Source: an uncultured Bacteroidales bacterium (GTDB lineage: Bacteria; Bacteroidota; Bacteroidia; Bacteroidales; Muribaculaceae). Taken from it: a stretch of 64,000 nucleotides of DNA. Of the stretch, positions 1 to 6,753 are shown piece after piece; positions within the stretch are counted from its first letter, which is position 1, and each line of letters begins with the position of its first letter. Below the pieces are notes generated by a model. The model ran no database searches, was not told the DNA's origin, and was given only the letters and a program-made list of their open reading frames with translations. The stretch is taken from positions 90,427-154,426 of the forward strand of contig CACWID010000007.1 in NCBI GenBank assembly GCA_902760865.1, in the 5' to 3' direction. The translations under genes were made by a program, and so were the position numbers.

Positions 1-14
1 TGAAACGATCATAA

Positions 15-56
15 TAGTTAGGAGTGAGAAGTTAGAAGTGAGGAGTTAGGGGTTAG
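15..56. repeat. 7-bp tandem array (6 units) at the dedA stop codon
   Basis: Six consecutive 7-mers, TAGTTAG, GAGTGAG, AAGTTAG, AAGTGAG, GAGTTAG, GGGTTAG, consensus RAGTKAG. The array runs into the stop codon of the DedA gene (complement of TTA at 53-55). The unit length matches other arrays in this window but the sequence differs. Confidence 0.8.
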
Positions 57-790
57 TTGGACTCTGTTTGATTGCTGGAGGGACGCTTCTTCAGGGCCTG
101 GTAGGCGAGGAAGAGGACGATGGCGATGGCCAGCGCGTAGCCTGCCCACGACAGGTAGTGGTTGTAGTGCTCGAGCTGTTCCAGCAGTTCTTCCTCGGGG
201 AAATTCTGGCTCAGCCAGTAGCCCAGACCAGCCAACACGATGTTCCAGATGCCGGCGCCCAGCGACGTGAACAGGGCGAAAGTGCCAAAGTTCATACGTG
301 ACAGGCCTGCAGGGATGGAGATGAGCTGGCGGATGGCGGGAATCAGACGGCCCAGGAAGGTCGAGATGGCACCGTGGCGGTCAAAGTAGGCCTCGGCCTT
401 CTGCACCTTCTCGGCATCGATGAGGCACATGTGGCCGATGCGGCTGTTGGCAAAGGCATAGACCACCGGGCGCCCGATGAGCAACGAGAGCACGTAGTTG
501 ATGACGGCTCCGATGAGTGCGCCCAGCGTTGCGATGACGACGATCATCACCACGTTCATGTCGCCATTGCGTGCGGCGAAGTAGGCTGCGGGCGGTATCA
601 CCACCTCGCTGGGGAAGGGGATGAACGAGCTCTCGATGGCCATCAGCAGCAGGATGGTGCCGTAGGTCAGGTGCTCCTTGTACCAGTTATAGATGGTCAC
701 GATGTCGTGAGGCATATACACGAGGATACCAACCACCACAGCAGCCAGTACCACCAAAATCACAATCAGTTGTATCGTATCCTTTTTCAT
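53..790 (-). CDS. DedA family inner-membrane protein
   Basis: A 245-residue polytopic membrane protein of the DedA (SNARE-associated/VTT) family; characterised members act in undecaprenyl-phosphate or phospholipid flipping and membrane homeostasis. Hydrophobic segments lie near residues 7-26, 43-56, 80-106, 168-192 and 214-232. The family signatures are visible: an acidic/proline motif ESSFIPFPSE at 53-62 and FLGRLIPAIRQL at 145-156 with the conserved arginines. Length is normal. The start at 790 is supported by a promoter box at 799-806 only 8 bp upstream, which would give an almost leaderless transcript. It appears to be a single-gene unit. The substrate cannot be told from the sequence. 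Confidence 0.92.
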   Translation of the reverse strand: MKKDTIQLIVILVVLAAVVVGILVYMPHDIVTIYNWYKEHLTYGTILLLMAIESSFIPFPSEVVIPPAAYFAARNGDMNVVMIVVIATLGALIGAVINYVLSLLIGRPVVYAFANSRIGHMCLIDAEKVQKAEAYFDRHGAISTFLGRLIPAIRQLISIPAGLSRMNFGTFALFTSLGAGIWNIVLAGLGYWLSQNFPEEELLEQLEHYNHYLSWAGYALAIAIVLFLAYQALKKRPSSNQTESN

Positions 791-798
791 ATCGATGG

Positions 799-806
799 CA
801 AAGGTA
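799..806 (-). promoter_or_regulatory. Bacteroidetes -7 box for dedA
   Basis: On the minus strand this reads TACCTTTG, a match to the TAnnTTTG -7 element. It lies 8 bp before the ATG of the DedA gene, so the leader should be only about 5 nt. Confidence 0.65.
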
Positions 807-835
807 ATGAAAAGTTTTCAGTTTTTGGCCCTTGG

Positions 836-2689
836 TTAATAGCTCAACAATTGTGCGGGTTGTGTCAGGATCATTTCGCAGTTCTTGCAGTTGCAGGTGA
901 CGCGCAGCAGGGTAGTGCCGGTCTTGAGGAACAGGTCGCGCGGGAGGCTGTTGGCGTTCTTGCCCTTGAGGCAGGCGCCGAGCTGTCGCCGGATGCAGTA
1001 GCGGGTATGCATCAACGGAGTGGCGGCTGTGACGGGCGTGCCGGTTTCCAGGGCAGGTGAGATGTCGGTAACACCATGGTCGCGGTAGAGTTGCTCCGAC
1101 AGGCGATTTGCCACATTGTCAGCGGGTTCCAGTGCAGTCACTGGGCAGGTGTAGAAACGGTCCTCGGGACGGCGTTTACCGATGGGGCGAGTGATGCGGT
1201 GGGCACGGTCGAGCAGCTCGATGGTCTCTCGACGCAGCCTTGCCAGCAGTGAAGCGGGAATGAAGACGTCACCGGGCACCTGTGCCTCATTCAGGCGGTA
1301 GATGGTGCCGCCCAATTTGGCCAATTCGGCAATCTGACGGTCACCTTGGGGCTTGGCTGCGGCCTGCAGGTCACAGTCGATGGTGTGGGTCACATGGTTG
1401 CCGCGCTCGTCGTCAAGGGTGAGCGTCAGCGCGTTGCTGACGTATCGCAAACTGGCATCCACGCCGATGGTGCGTGTGGCGGATGCCTTGGCGAGCAGAT
1501 TGGTGAAGGCTTTGTCCGCCGTGCGGTAGATGCGAGTGCCGCGGGGGATGTCGGCGCGCTCCCGCAGCAGGACCGTGCCACTACCCAGGGCGCGGTTCAC
1601 CCTGGCGCCGGAGAACTGGCCGTTGCCGTCGGTGAAACTCAGGCCGTCACCGTTGGCGATAGGGACCTTGGTGTCGATGGTCAGTGCGTTACCGTTACAT
1701 CTTATGGCCCGACCCAGGTACTCGCCCTGTGACTTGGGCGTGTCGATGGATGCCATGGCCGTTCCGTCCTTGGGGCGTCGCTCGTCCAGGAAATAATGGG
1801 TGAAGCCACGGTTGAAGCTCTTGGCCAGCGACGGCTCGAAGGTCAGCTCAGTGCTGCCGAACGAGGAACGCTGGTAGCGCTCGGGATTGCGACGGATGAT
1901 GGTGTCGATGGCGCGCCGATAGTAGGCCACCACGTTCTTGACATAGCCGATGTCCTTGAGACGGCCCTCGATTTTAAACGATGAGACGCCTGCGGCCATC
2001 ATCTGCTCCAACCGGTCGTGCTGGCTGAGGTCACGCAGCGAGAGCAGATGCTTGCCCTCGACCAGGATGCGTCCCTTACCGTCAACCAGGTCATAGGGTA
2101 GGCGGCACAGCTGGGCACACTCGCCACGGTTGGCGCTTCGTCCCTTGAGCGCCTGGCTGATGGCGCACCGTCCACTGTAACTCACGCACAAGGCGCCGTG
2201 GACAAAGGCCTCGAGCGGCATCGTGGTCACCTTGCGGATGGCCGCGATCTCGTCAAGGGTGAGTTCGCGTGCCATAACCAGTTGGGAAAATCCCATGGCC
2301 TCGAGGAACCGCGCCTTCTCGGGCGTGCGCAGGTCGCATTGTGTGCTGGCATGTAGGGCAATGGGCGGCAGGTCCAGGCGCAGCAGCCCCAGGTCCTGCA
2401 CGATGAGGGCGTCCACGCCGATGTCGTACAGGCCGTGGACGAGGCGTTCCACCTCCCGCAGCTCGTTGTCATAGATGAGCGTGTTGACCGTGGCATAGAT
2501 GCGCGCCCCGAACTGGTGGGCATAGTCACAGGCACGGCGTACGTCGTCAAGGCTGTTGGCAGCATCAGCACGGGCTCCATGGTGTGACGCGCCCATATAG
2601 ACGGCATCGGCGCCATGGTCGATGGCGGCGATGGCGATATCGGCATCACGTGCGGGTGCCAGCAGTTCTATGAGGGCGGGTTGTGCCAT
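836..2689 (-). CDS. U32 family peptidase-like protein (RlhA/YdcP type)
   Basis: A 617-residue U32-family protein. Despite the peptidase name, characterised bacterial relatives RlhA (YdcP) and TrhP/TrhO-type proteins are needed for prephenate-dependent hydroxylation of 23S rRNA C2501 or tRNA U34. The N-terminal part starts ELLAPARDADIAIAAIDHG and holds the family cysteine cluster CVSYSGRC followed by ECAQLC near residues 168-194. The central and C-terminal part (about 370-617) resembles the DUF3656 collagenase-like extension of the longer RlhA-type members and ends with another cysteine pair, CNCKNC. Total length and the extra domain favour RlhA over the shorter TrhP. It ends close to the DedA promoter and is followed upstream by a 9-bp repeat array. 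Substrate is inferred. Confidence 0.85.
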   Translation of the reverse strand: MAQPALIELLAPARDADIAIAAIDHGADAVYMGASHHGARADAANSLDDVRRACDYAHQFGARIYATVNTLIYDNELREVERLVHGLYDIGVDALIVQDLGLLRLDLPPIALHASTQCDLRTPEKARFLEAMGFSQLVMARELTLDEIAAIRKVTTMPLEAFVHGALCVSYSGRCAISQALKGRSANRGECAQLCRLPYDLVDGKGRILVEGKHLLSLRDLSQHDRLEQMMAAGVSSFKIEGRLKDIGYVKNVVAYYRRAIDTIIRRNPERYQRSSFGSTELTFEPSLAKSFNRGFTHYFLDERRPKDGTAMASIDTPKSQGEYLGRAIRCNGNALTIDTKVPIANGDGLSFTDGNGQFSGARVNRALGSGTVLLRERADIPRGTRIYRTADKAFTNLLAKASATRTIGVDASLRYVSNALTLTLDDERGNHVTHTIDCDLQAAAKPQGDRQIAELAKLGGTIYRLNEAQVPGDVFIPASLLARLRRETIELLDRAHRITRPIGKRRPEDRFYTCPVTALEPADNVANRLSEQLYRDHGVTDISPALETGTPVTAATPLMHTRYCIRRQLGACLKGKNANSLPRDLFLKTGTTLLRVTCNCKNCEMILTQPAQLLSY

Positions 2690-2700
2690 TGTTAAGGAAG

Positions 2701-2754
2701 AACTCGGAAAACTCGGAGGTCTCGGAGAACTCGGAGATCTCAGAGAACTCAGAG
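2701..2754. repeat. 9-bp tandem array (6 units)
   Basis: Six consecutive 9-mers such as AACTCGGAG, GTCTCGGAG and ATCTCAGAG fill nearly all of the spacer between the nitrilase stop codon and the U32 gene. The same type of unit occurs inside the 5' end of lptG at 12908-12970. Confidence 0.85.
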
Positions 2755-2756
2755 CA

Positions 2757-3557
2757 TCAGATATTTAGTGTAAAGCTGTCGGCGTCACGCCATGCGGGGA
2801 ACTTCTCGCGGAACTGGGCCAGCAGGGCGGGCGAGAGGTCGGCGGTGATGACCGGGCTGTTCATGCGCTGAGCGATGACCTTGCCCTTGAAGTCGATGAC
2901 CAGCGACGAGCCCTCGGGGTACTCCACGCCCGACGGGTCGGTGCCGCAGCGGTTCACGCCGCAGACGTAGCACTCGTTCTCCATCGCGCGTGCCGCGAGC
3001 AGCGTGCGCCACACTTTCTCGCGCGACTTGGGCCAGTTGGCAATGACCACCAGCACGTCGTAGTTGTTGTTCACGTTGCGGCAGAAGACCGGAAAGCGCA
3101 GGTCGTAGCACACCACCAGCTTGATGTTGAAACCACGGAACCGCACGATGGGGGCGGCTGTCAGACCGCGGTTGAACACCTTGTCCTCGCCGCCGAATGA
3201 GAACAGATGCCGCTTGTCGTAGTAGGTCTCGTCACCGTTCGGCTCGATGAAGAAGGCACGGTTGTAGAGTTGTGCCGCCGTGTTGGCCAGGAAGCTGCCG
3301 ATGATGCCCACATGGTACTGGTCGGCGAGTCGGCGCAGCCTGCGCAGCGTGTCACCGCTGTTCCACTCGGCCACGGCTGCAGCCTGCTCACGGTCACCGG
3401 TCATGAAGCCCGTGGTGAACAGTTCCGGCAGGATGACCAGGTCGGTGTCATCGGGCATGTTGCGCAGGTTGCGCTCCAGCTGGTTGAAATTGGCTTCACG
3501 GTCACCCCAGGCGATGTCGTCCTCGATGAGCGTGACGCGCAGGTTGCGTGATATCAT
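2757..3557 (-). CDS. Nitrilase-family amidohydrolase (omega-amidase, YafV-like)
   Basis: A 266-residue carbon-nitrogen hydrolase. The Glu-Lys-Cys triad is visible: E45 in ILPELFTTGF, K115 in YYDKRHLFSFGGE, and C150 in VVCYDLRFPVF. The CYDLRFP and KRHLFSFGGE sequences are characteristic of the YafV/Nit2 omega-amidase branch, which deaminates alpha-ketoglutaramate and alpha-ketosuccinamate as part of glutamine-transaminase metabolite repair. Length is normal and no signal peptide is seen, so it should be cytoplasmic. It is transcribed in the same direction as the U32 gene, with a 67-bp spacer made of the 9-bp array, so the two may be cotranscribed. The exact substrate is inferred from the family. 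Confidence 0.9.
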   Translation of the reverse strand: MISRNLRVTLIEDDIAWGDREANFNQLERNLRNMPDDTDLVILPELFTTGFMTGDREQAAAVAEWNSGDTLRRLRRLADQYHVGIIGSFLANTAAQLYNRAFFIEPNGDETYYDKRHLFSFGGEDKVFNRGLTAAPIVRFRGFNIKLVVCYDLRFPVFCRNVNNNYDVLVVIANWPKSREKVWRTLLAARAMENECYVCGVNRCGTDPSGVEYPEGSSLVIDFKGKVIAQRMNSPVITADLSPALLAQFREKFPAWRDADSFTLNI

Positions 3558-3590
3558 CTTGTTTAGAAATGATTAAGTGGTTAATGTGAG

Positions 3591-3661
3591 AGGATGTGTC
3601 ATAATTCACGCCTGACACTTTTTATCGACCTAACGGCCGAGACGTAATTATGACACAGCCC
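3591..3661. mobile_element. Short MITE-like inverted repeat, family 2 (internally deleted copy)
   Basis: A perfect 12-bp inverted repeat, TGTGTCATAATT at 3595-3606 and AATTATGACACA at 3646-3657, bounded by GAGGA on the left and GCCCC on the right. The interior contains ATCGACCTAACGGCCGAGA, which resembles the GC-rich hairpin of the larger copies at 53292 and 37974. It encodes nothing and sits between two minus-strand genes. Confidence 0.6.
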
Positions 3662-3669
3662 CGATGGAT

Positions 3670-4215
3670 TTATTCAAGTCCTGTGACGAAGTTCTCAGGG
3701 TACTTGGCATTGAAGTGCTGGTAGTACTGCTTGATGCGTATCAGGTCGGCCTCGGGGTCGTCGCTGAGTTCAAACACGCGGTCGATGCACACCACCCGCT
3801 CCTTGTAGTCAAAGTAGGCCAGCACCAGCGGCACGCCGGCGTCGCGAGCCATGAAGATGGCGCCCTTGTGCCAATGCGGGTTGGCACTGCGGGTGCCCTC
3901 GGGCGTGACGCCGATGGCCAGTCGCGGCGTGTTGTTGTAGGCTTCGACTATCGACTGGGTGAGGTTTCCGTGCTGTCGGCGGTTGACGGGTATGCCCCCG
4001 AGCGCCTTGAACAAGTATCCAAGCGGAAAGAAGAACCACGTGTCCTTCATCAGGAATCCCGCCTTCATTCCCACCGAATGTATGCCCAGCTCTCCGAGGA
4101 TGAAATCCCAGTTGCTGGTGTGGGGCGCGATGACAATGACGCACTTGTCAGGCATCTCGAGGTTGACCTTGAAGGACCAACCCGCTTTCTTCAATATCCA
4201 AGCAGAGAGATTCAT
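3670..4215 (-). CDS. Lysophospholipid (1-acylglycerol-3-phosphate) acyltransferase-like protein
   Basis: A 181-residue PlsC-like acyltransferase. Motif I with the catalytic His-x4-Asp is clear: APHTSNWDF, H32 to D37. Further blocks are FFFPLGYLFKALGGIPVNR, which fits motif II with its substrate-binding arginine, and GVTPEGTRS, matching motif III (the EGTR box). Length is short but usual for the single-domain Bacteroidetes members. No clear transmembrane anchor is seen, so it probably binds the inner face of the membrane peripherally. Its stop codon is 9 bp from the family-2 repeat and it follows the 110-residue gene at 4235-4567 in transcription order, 19 bp away, so those two likely form one unit. 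The acyl acceptor cannot be determined. Confidence 0.88.
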   Translation of the reverse strand: MNLSAWILKKAGWSFKVNLEMPDKCVIVIAPHTSNWDFILGELGIHSVGMKAGFLMKDTWFFFPLGYLFKALGGIPVNRRQHGNLTQSIVEAYNNTPRLAIGVTPEGTRSANPHWHKGAIFMARDAGVPLVLAYFDYKERVVCIDRVFELSDDPEADLIRIKQYYQHFNAKYPENFVTGLE

Positions 4216-4234
4216 TCAGTAACAGACCACTCGA

Positions 4235-4567
4235 CTATTTGTTCGACGGCATGAGCTCGTTCATGCGCTTGGCGATGTTGTTGACCTCTGCGCGGAAGTA
4301 TTCGCTTAACTCCTTCTCGCACTGCTTGAAGAATGCACGGCGAGCCTTGTTGTATTCCTTGCGGTTGGCAAAGTCCTTCACTTTCTTGTCAAACCGGTTG
4401 TTCACGCGGTTGACGGCTTCCTCCTGCAGCAGGGCGGTGTCGATGATGATGCTGTCCCACTCCTCGATTTTGTTCTCGCCGAAGGCGGATTCTGCAAAGA
4501 TGCACTCACCTGCGATGTCGCCACAGGCATTACGAATAGCTTTCTTGATCTGTCTTTTACTAGCCAT
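4235..4567 (-). CDS. Hypothetical small basic cytoplasmic protein
   Basis: A 110-residue protein not recognised as any named family. It is soluble, charged and predicted mostly helical, with no signal peptide or membrane segment; basic patches occur at the N-terminus (ASKRQIKKAIR) and in the middle (FDKKVKDFANRKEYNKARR). It is just upstream of the acyltransferase, in the same direction and 19 bp away, suggesting cotranscription. The start is the only ATG giving full coverage; the AT-rich region 4568-4700 upstream fits a promoter region but I could not place one firmly. No function is proposed. Confidence 0.75.
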   Translation of the reverse strand: MASKRQIKKAIRNACGDIAGECIFAESAFGENKIEEWDSIIIDTALLQEEAVNRVNNRFDKKVKDFANRKEYNKARRAFFKQCEKELSEYFRAEVNNIAKRMNELMPSNK

Positions 4568-4716
4568 AATATTAAAATGAATTATATAAGATATAGTTAT
4601 AATGCGCTAAAGTACAAAATATATCTTAGTTGGCATGTTTTTTTTGCTGAAAAAATACCGAAAAATATCAAATAGGGTCTTTTTAGGATTTGTTTAGAAA
4701 AAAAGTGCCGAAAAAT

Positions 4717-4747
4717 TTTGTCAGTTCAAAAATTGGCTGTAATTTTG
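4717..4747 (+). promoter_or_regulatory. Promoter of the tRNA-Glu pair
   Basis: TTTG at 4717-4720 and TAATTTTG at 4740-4747 match the Bacteroidetes -33 and -7 elements with about 19 bp between them. The first tRNA begins at 4762. Confidence 0.75.
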
Positions 4748-4761
4748 CATCGCTTTTCTAC

Positions 4762-4837
4762 GGAGATATCGTCTAGTGGCCTAGGACGCCGCCCTCTCAC
4801 GGCGGAAACCAGGGTTCGAGTCCCTGTTTCTCTACCA
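4762..4837 (+). tRNA. tRNA-Glu (anticodon CTC), copy 1
   Basis: A 76-nt cloverleaf. The acceptor is GGAGATA with TTTCTCT, discriminator A and encoded CCA. The anticodon arm is CCGCC-CTCTCAC-GGCGG, placing CTC at positions 34-36, and the T arm is CAGGG-TTCGAGT-CCCTG. The acceptor stem shows a G-T first pair and one T-T mismatch. It reads GAG codons. Confidence 0.93.
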
Positions 4838-4881
4838 GCAAAGCCTTCACCCGATTTTGAGCGAGGGCTTTAATTATCGAC

Positions 4882-4957
4882 GGAGATATCGTCTAGCGGT
4901 CTAGGACGCCGCCCTCTCACGGCGGAAACCAGGGTTCGAGTCCCTGTTTCTCTACCA
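4882..4957 (+). tRNA. tRNA-Glu (anticodon CTC), copy 2
   Basis: Nearly identical to the copy 44 bp upstream, differing only in the D loop (GCGGT instead of GTGGC). It has the same CTC anticodon, the same mismatched acceptor stem and encoded CCA. The two are probably cotranscribed from the promoter at 4717-4747. Confidence 0.93.
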
Positions 4958-4960
4958 ACT

Positions 4961-4998
4961 GAAGCCTTCGGCATTCGTGCTGGAGGCTTCGTTTTTTG
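4961..4998 (+). terminator. Rho-independent terminator of the tRNA-Glu unit
   Basis: The near-perfect stem GAAGCCTTCGGCA / TGCTGGAGGCTTC is followed by GTTTTTTG directly after the second tRNA. It also lies just past the stop of the minus-strand gene ending at 5006. Confidence 0.85.
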
Positions 4999-5005
4999 TT
5001 ATCCC

Positions 5006-5500
5006 TCAGATTTTGTATCGGTCTTTTATCTCGTGAATGAAGTCGATGAACTCGGCTGGGCAGTTGGCCTTCTGGATGATGGTGCCCACTGTTGGTGCAT
5101 GCATGATATAGATGTTGGTGGGTGTATCGATGATCATGTGAAGGGTCGAGTAGGGGACAATGGACGTTGTGCCGTCTTCAGCGGTGTTTTCGTATTGATC
5201 ATCATAGAAATGAAACACGAACTCCCGGTCATGTATCTGCTTGTTTTTCTGGTAGGCTCTTGCTGCCTTCAGGTCCACACCCAAGAAGAAATACCAGTTG
5301 AACACCGCTAGGGCAAACAAGAGGCTGATGGCAAACATATAGTTGTGGGCGATGAGTGAAGTCACAATCATCGCCAGCAGCGCAATGTTAGAAACGATGA
5401 TTGTCTTCTTGAGGTGCCACACATTATACAACAAGGCGCGGTTGAAGCGAATGGCCTCCTTCTCGCTATATCGGCTGTGTACAGTAAATCTCGGTTCCAT
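5006..5500 (-). CDS. YcxB-like small membrane protein
   Basis: A 164-residue protein with a short cytoplasmic N-terminus, two adjacent hydrophobic helices near residues 34-55 and 55-75, and a soluble C-terminal domain (about 90-164). The C-terminal part, with FHFYDDQYENTAEDGTTSI and YSTLHMIIDTPTNIYIM, looks like the YcxB-like domain found in small bacterial membrane proteins of unknown role. It follows the methyltransferase gene in transcription order with a 42-bp gap, so cotranscription is possible. Function is unknown. Confidence 0.75.
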   Translation of the reverse strand: MEPRFTVHSRYSEKEAIRFNRALLYNVWHLKKTIIVSNIALLAMIVTSLIAHNYMFAISLLFALAVFNWYFFLGVDLKAARAYQKNKQIHDREFVFHFYDDQYENTAEDGTTSIVPYSTLHMIIDTPTNIYIMHAPTVGTIIQKANCPAEFIDFIHEIKDRYKI

Positions 5501-5542
5501 ATTATTGGGTTATCTTTTCCAGATGAAATAGATAATGAAACT

Positions 5543-6739
5543 TTAGAGTTTGTTGCAGATGTAGAGGCGATGCTCACCTGTGGCGGTTGTGGTGCCGAAG
5601 ATGTAGCAATCGCCGCCGTCCTGCAGGCGTAGGCGTTGCCGCAGCTGCTGGGCCGTCATCGGGAAGTTGCGGGTGGCGATGTTGGCGCGTGTGATGCCGC
5701 TCAGGGCGCGTCCCAGTTCCTTCTTGTTCATCGTCGTGATGGCGGTGACGGCAAATCGTCGTCCGGGGAAGTCCTCAATCTCCTCGCTTGACACAAACAG
5801 GTGGCTGTCGGTGGCCAGAGCCTTGACAGGGAAACGCTCGGTCAATAGACCAAAGCAGCCCGCCTTCATGATGGAGGCATTGGGCTCGTACAGGTAGGCG
5901 GCATTCTCGCCGTCGGCAATCGCTGGTGAACCGGTGTCCTCCGATGGTGAGTAGATGAGCGATTGGCCGTCGTTCACGCAGTGGATGGCGGGTTCGCCGG
6001 TGTGGTCAGCAGCCATGAGCATCAGCAATTCCTTGCACTCGCCGGCGACGCTGACGATGTGGACCTCGGCCACGCGTTCTCCCAGGTCGCTCACGGCCTT
6101 GTGCCAGTCGAGCATGGGAGAAAGTTTGATGAGGACTCTATAGGCAGTTGTGAATAGCGTATCGAGCAGTTCCAGCACGTTGGGCGTGCAGTCGGCGATG
6201 GCAAAGGTGCGGGCGCCGGCCGTGTCACGGCGGGCCGGATCCATGTATATCAATGTGGACTCGGGGTGGGTGAGAGGCCGGTCGGCCAGCGCCCTCTCGG
6301 CCTCGTCATGTAAGACAGTGGCGTGCGTCAGCCCCAACAGGGCGAAGTTGTGGCGCGCCGTCTCGCACAGGTGTTCCTGTCGCTCGACATAAACGGCTCG
6401 CTCAAAGCATTTAGACATGAAGGCGAAGTCCACGCCGAAGCCGCCTGTCAGGTCAATCAGCATCCCATGGTACCTCTCGGGCAGACGGCTAACGATACCA
6501 CATTTATATAATGCCGTCTGCTCGCTCGAGCATTGCTCCATCGACAGGTGGGGCGGGTAGATGATGCCGTCGATGGCCGTCCAGGACGGCAGTTTGTGGC
6601 GAGCGGCTTGCCAGCCCTGGATTTGGTCCAGGGCCCAAGGCATGTCCACGTCGCCGTCGCGGCGAGCCTTCAACGCTAGGGTCCTTACATCCTCCTCGCG
6701 ATGTTCCCTCACAAACCGTATCGTCTCCTCATTCCTCAT
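5543..6739 (-). CDS. Class I SAM-dependent methyltransferase with THUMP-like C-terminal domain
   Basis: A 398-residue protein starting at MRNEET (ATG at 6739); the frame stays open further upstream but that stretch overlaps the TPR gene and is not family-like. An N-terminal helical part (1-85) precedes a Rossmann methyltransferase fold with the SAM-binding motif DLTGGFGVD at 96-104 and a catalytic-type LIYMDPARR motif. The last ~70 residues, including VTAITTMNKKELGRAL, match the THUMP-like domain typical of Bacteroidetes members, suggesting an RNA substrate. It starts 14 bp after the TPR lipoprotein gene. The substrate is not known. Confidence 0.88.
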   Translation of the reverse strand: MRNEETIRFVREHREEDVRTLALKARRDGDVDMPWALDQIQGWQAARHKLPSWTAIDGIIYPPHLSMEQCSSEQTALYKCGIVSRLPERYHGMLIDLTGGFGVDFAFMSKCFERAVYVERQEHLCETARHNFALLGLTHATVLHDEAERALADRPLTHPESTLIYMDPARRDTAGARTFAIADCTPNVLELLDTLFTTAYRVLIKLSPMLDWHKAVSDLGERVAEVHIVSVAGECKELLMLMAADHTGEPAIHCVNDGQSLIYSPSEDTGSPAIADGENAAYLYEPNASIMKAGCFGLLTERFPVKALATDSHLFVSSEEIEDFPGRRFAVTAITTMNKKELGRALSGITRANIATRNFPMTAQQLRQRLRLQDGGDCYIFGTTTATGEHRLYICNKL

Positions 6740-6753
6740 CCTGTAACATCCGT

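Noticed and set aside
4838-4881. Terminator between the two tRNA-Glu genes
   Set aside because: Only a weak AAAGCC/GGCTTT stem without a proper T-run; the pair is more likely cotranscribed.
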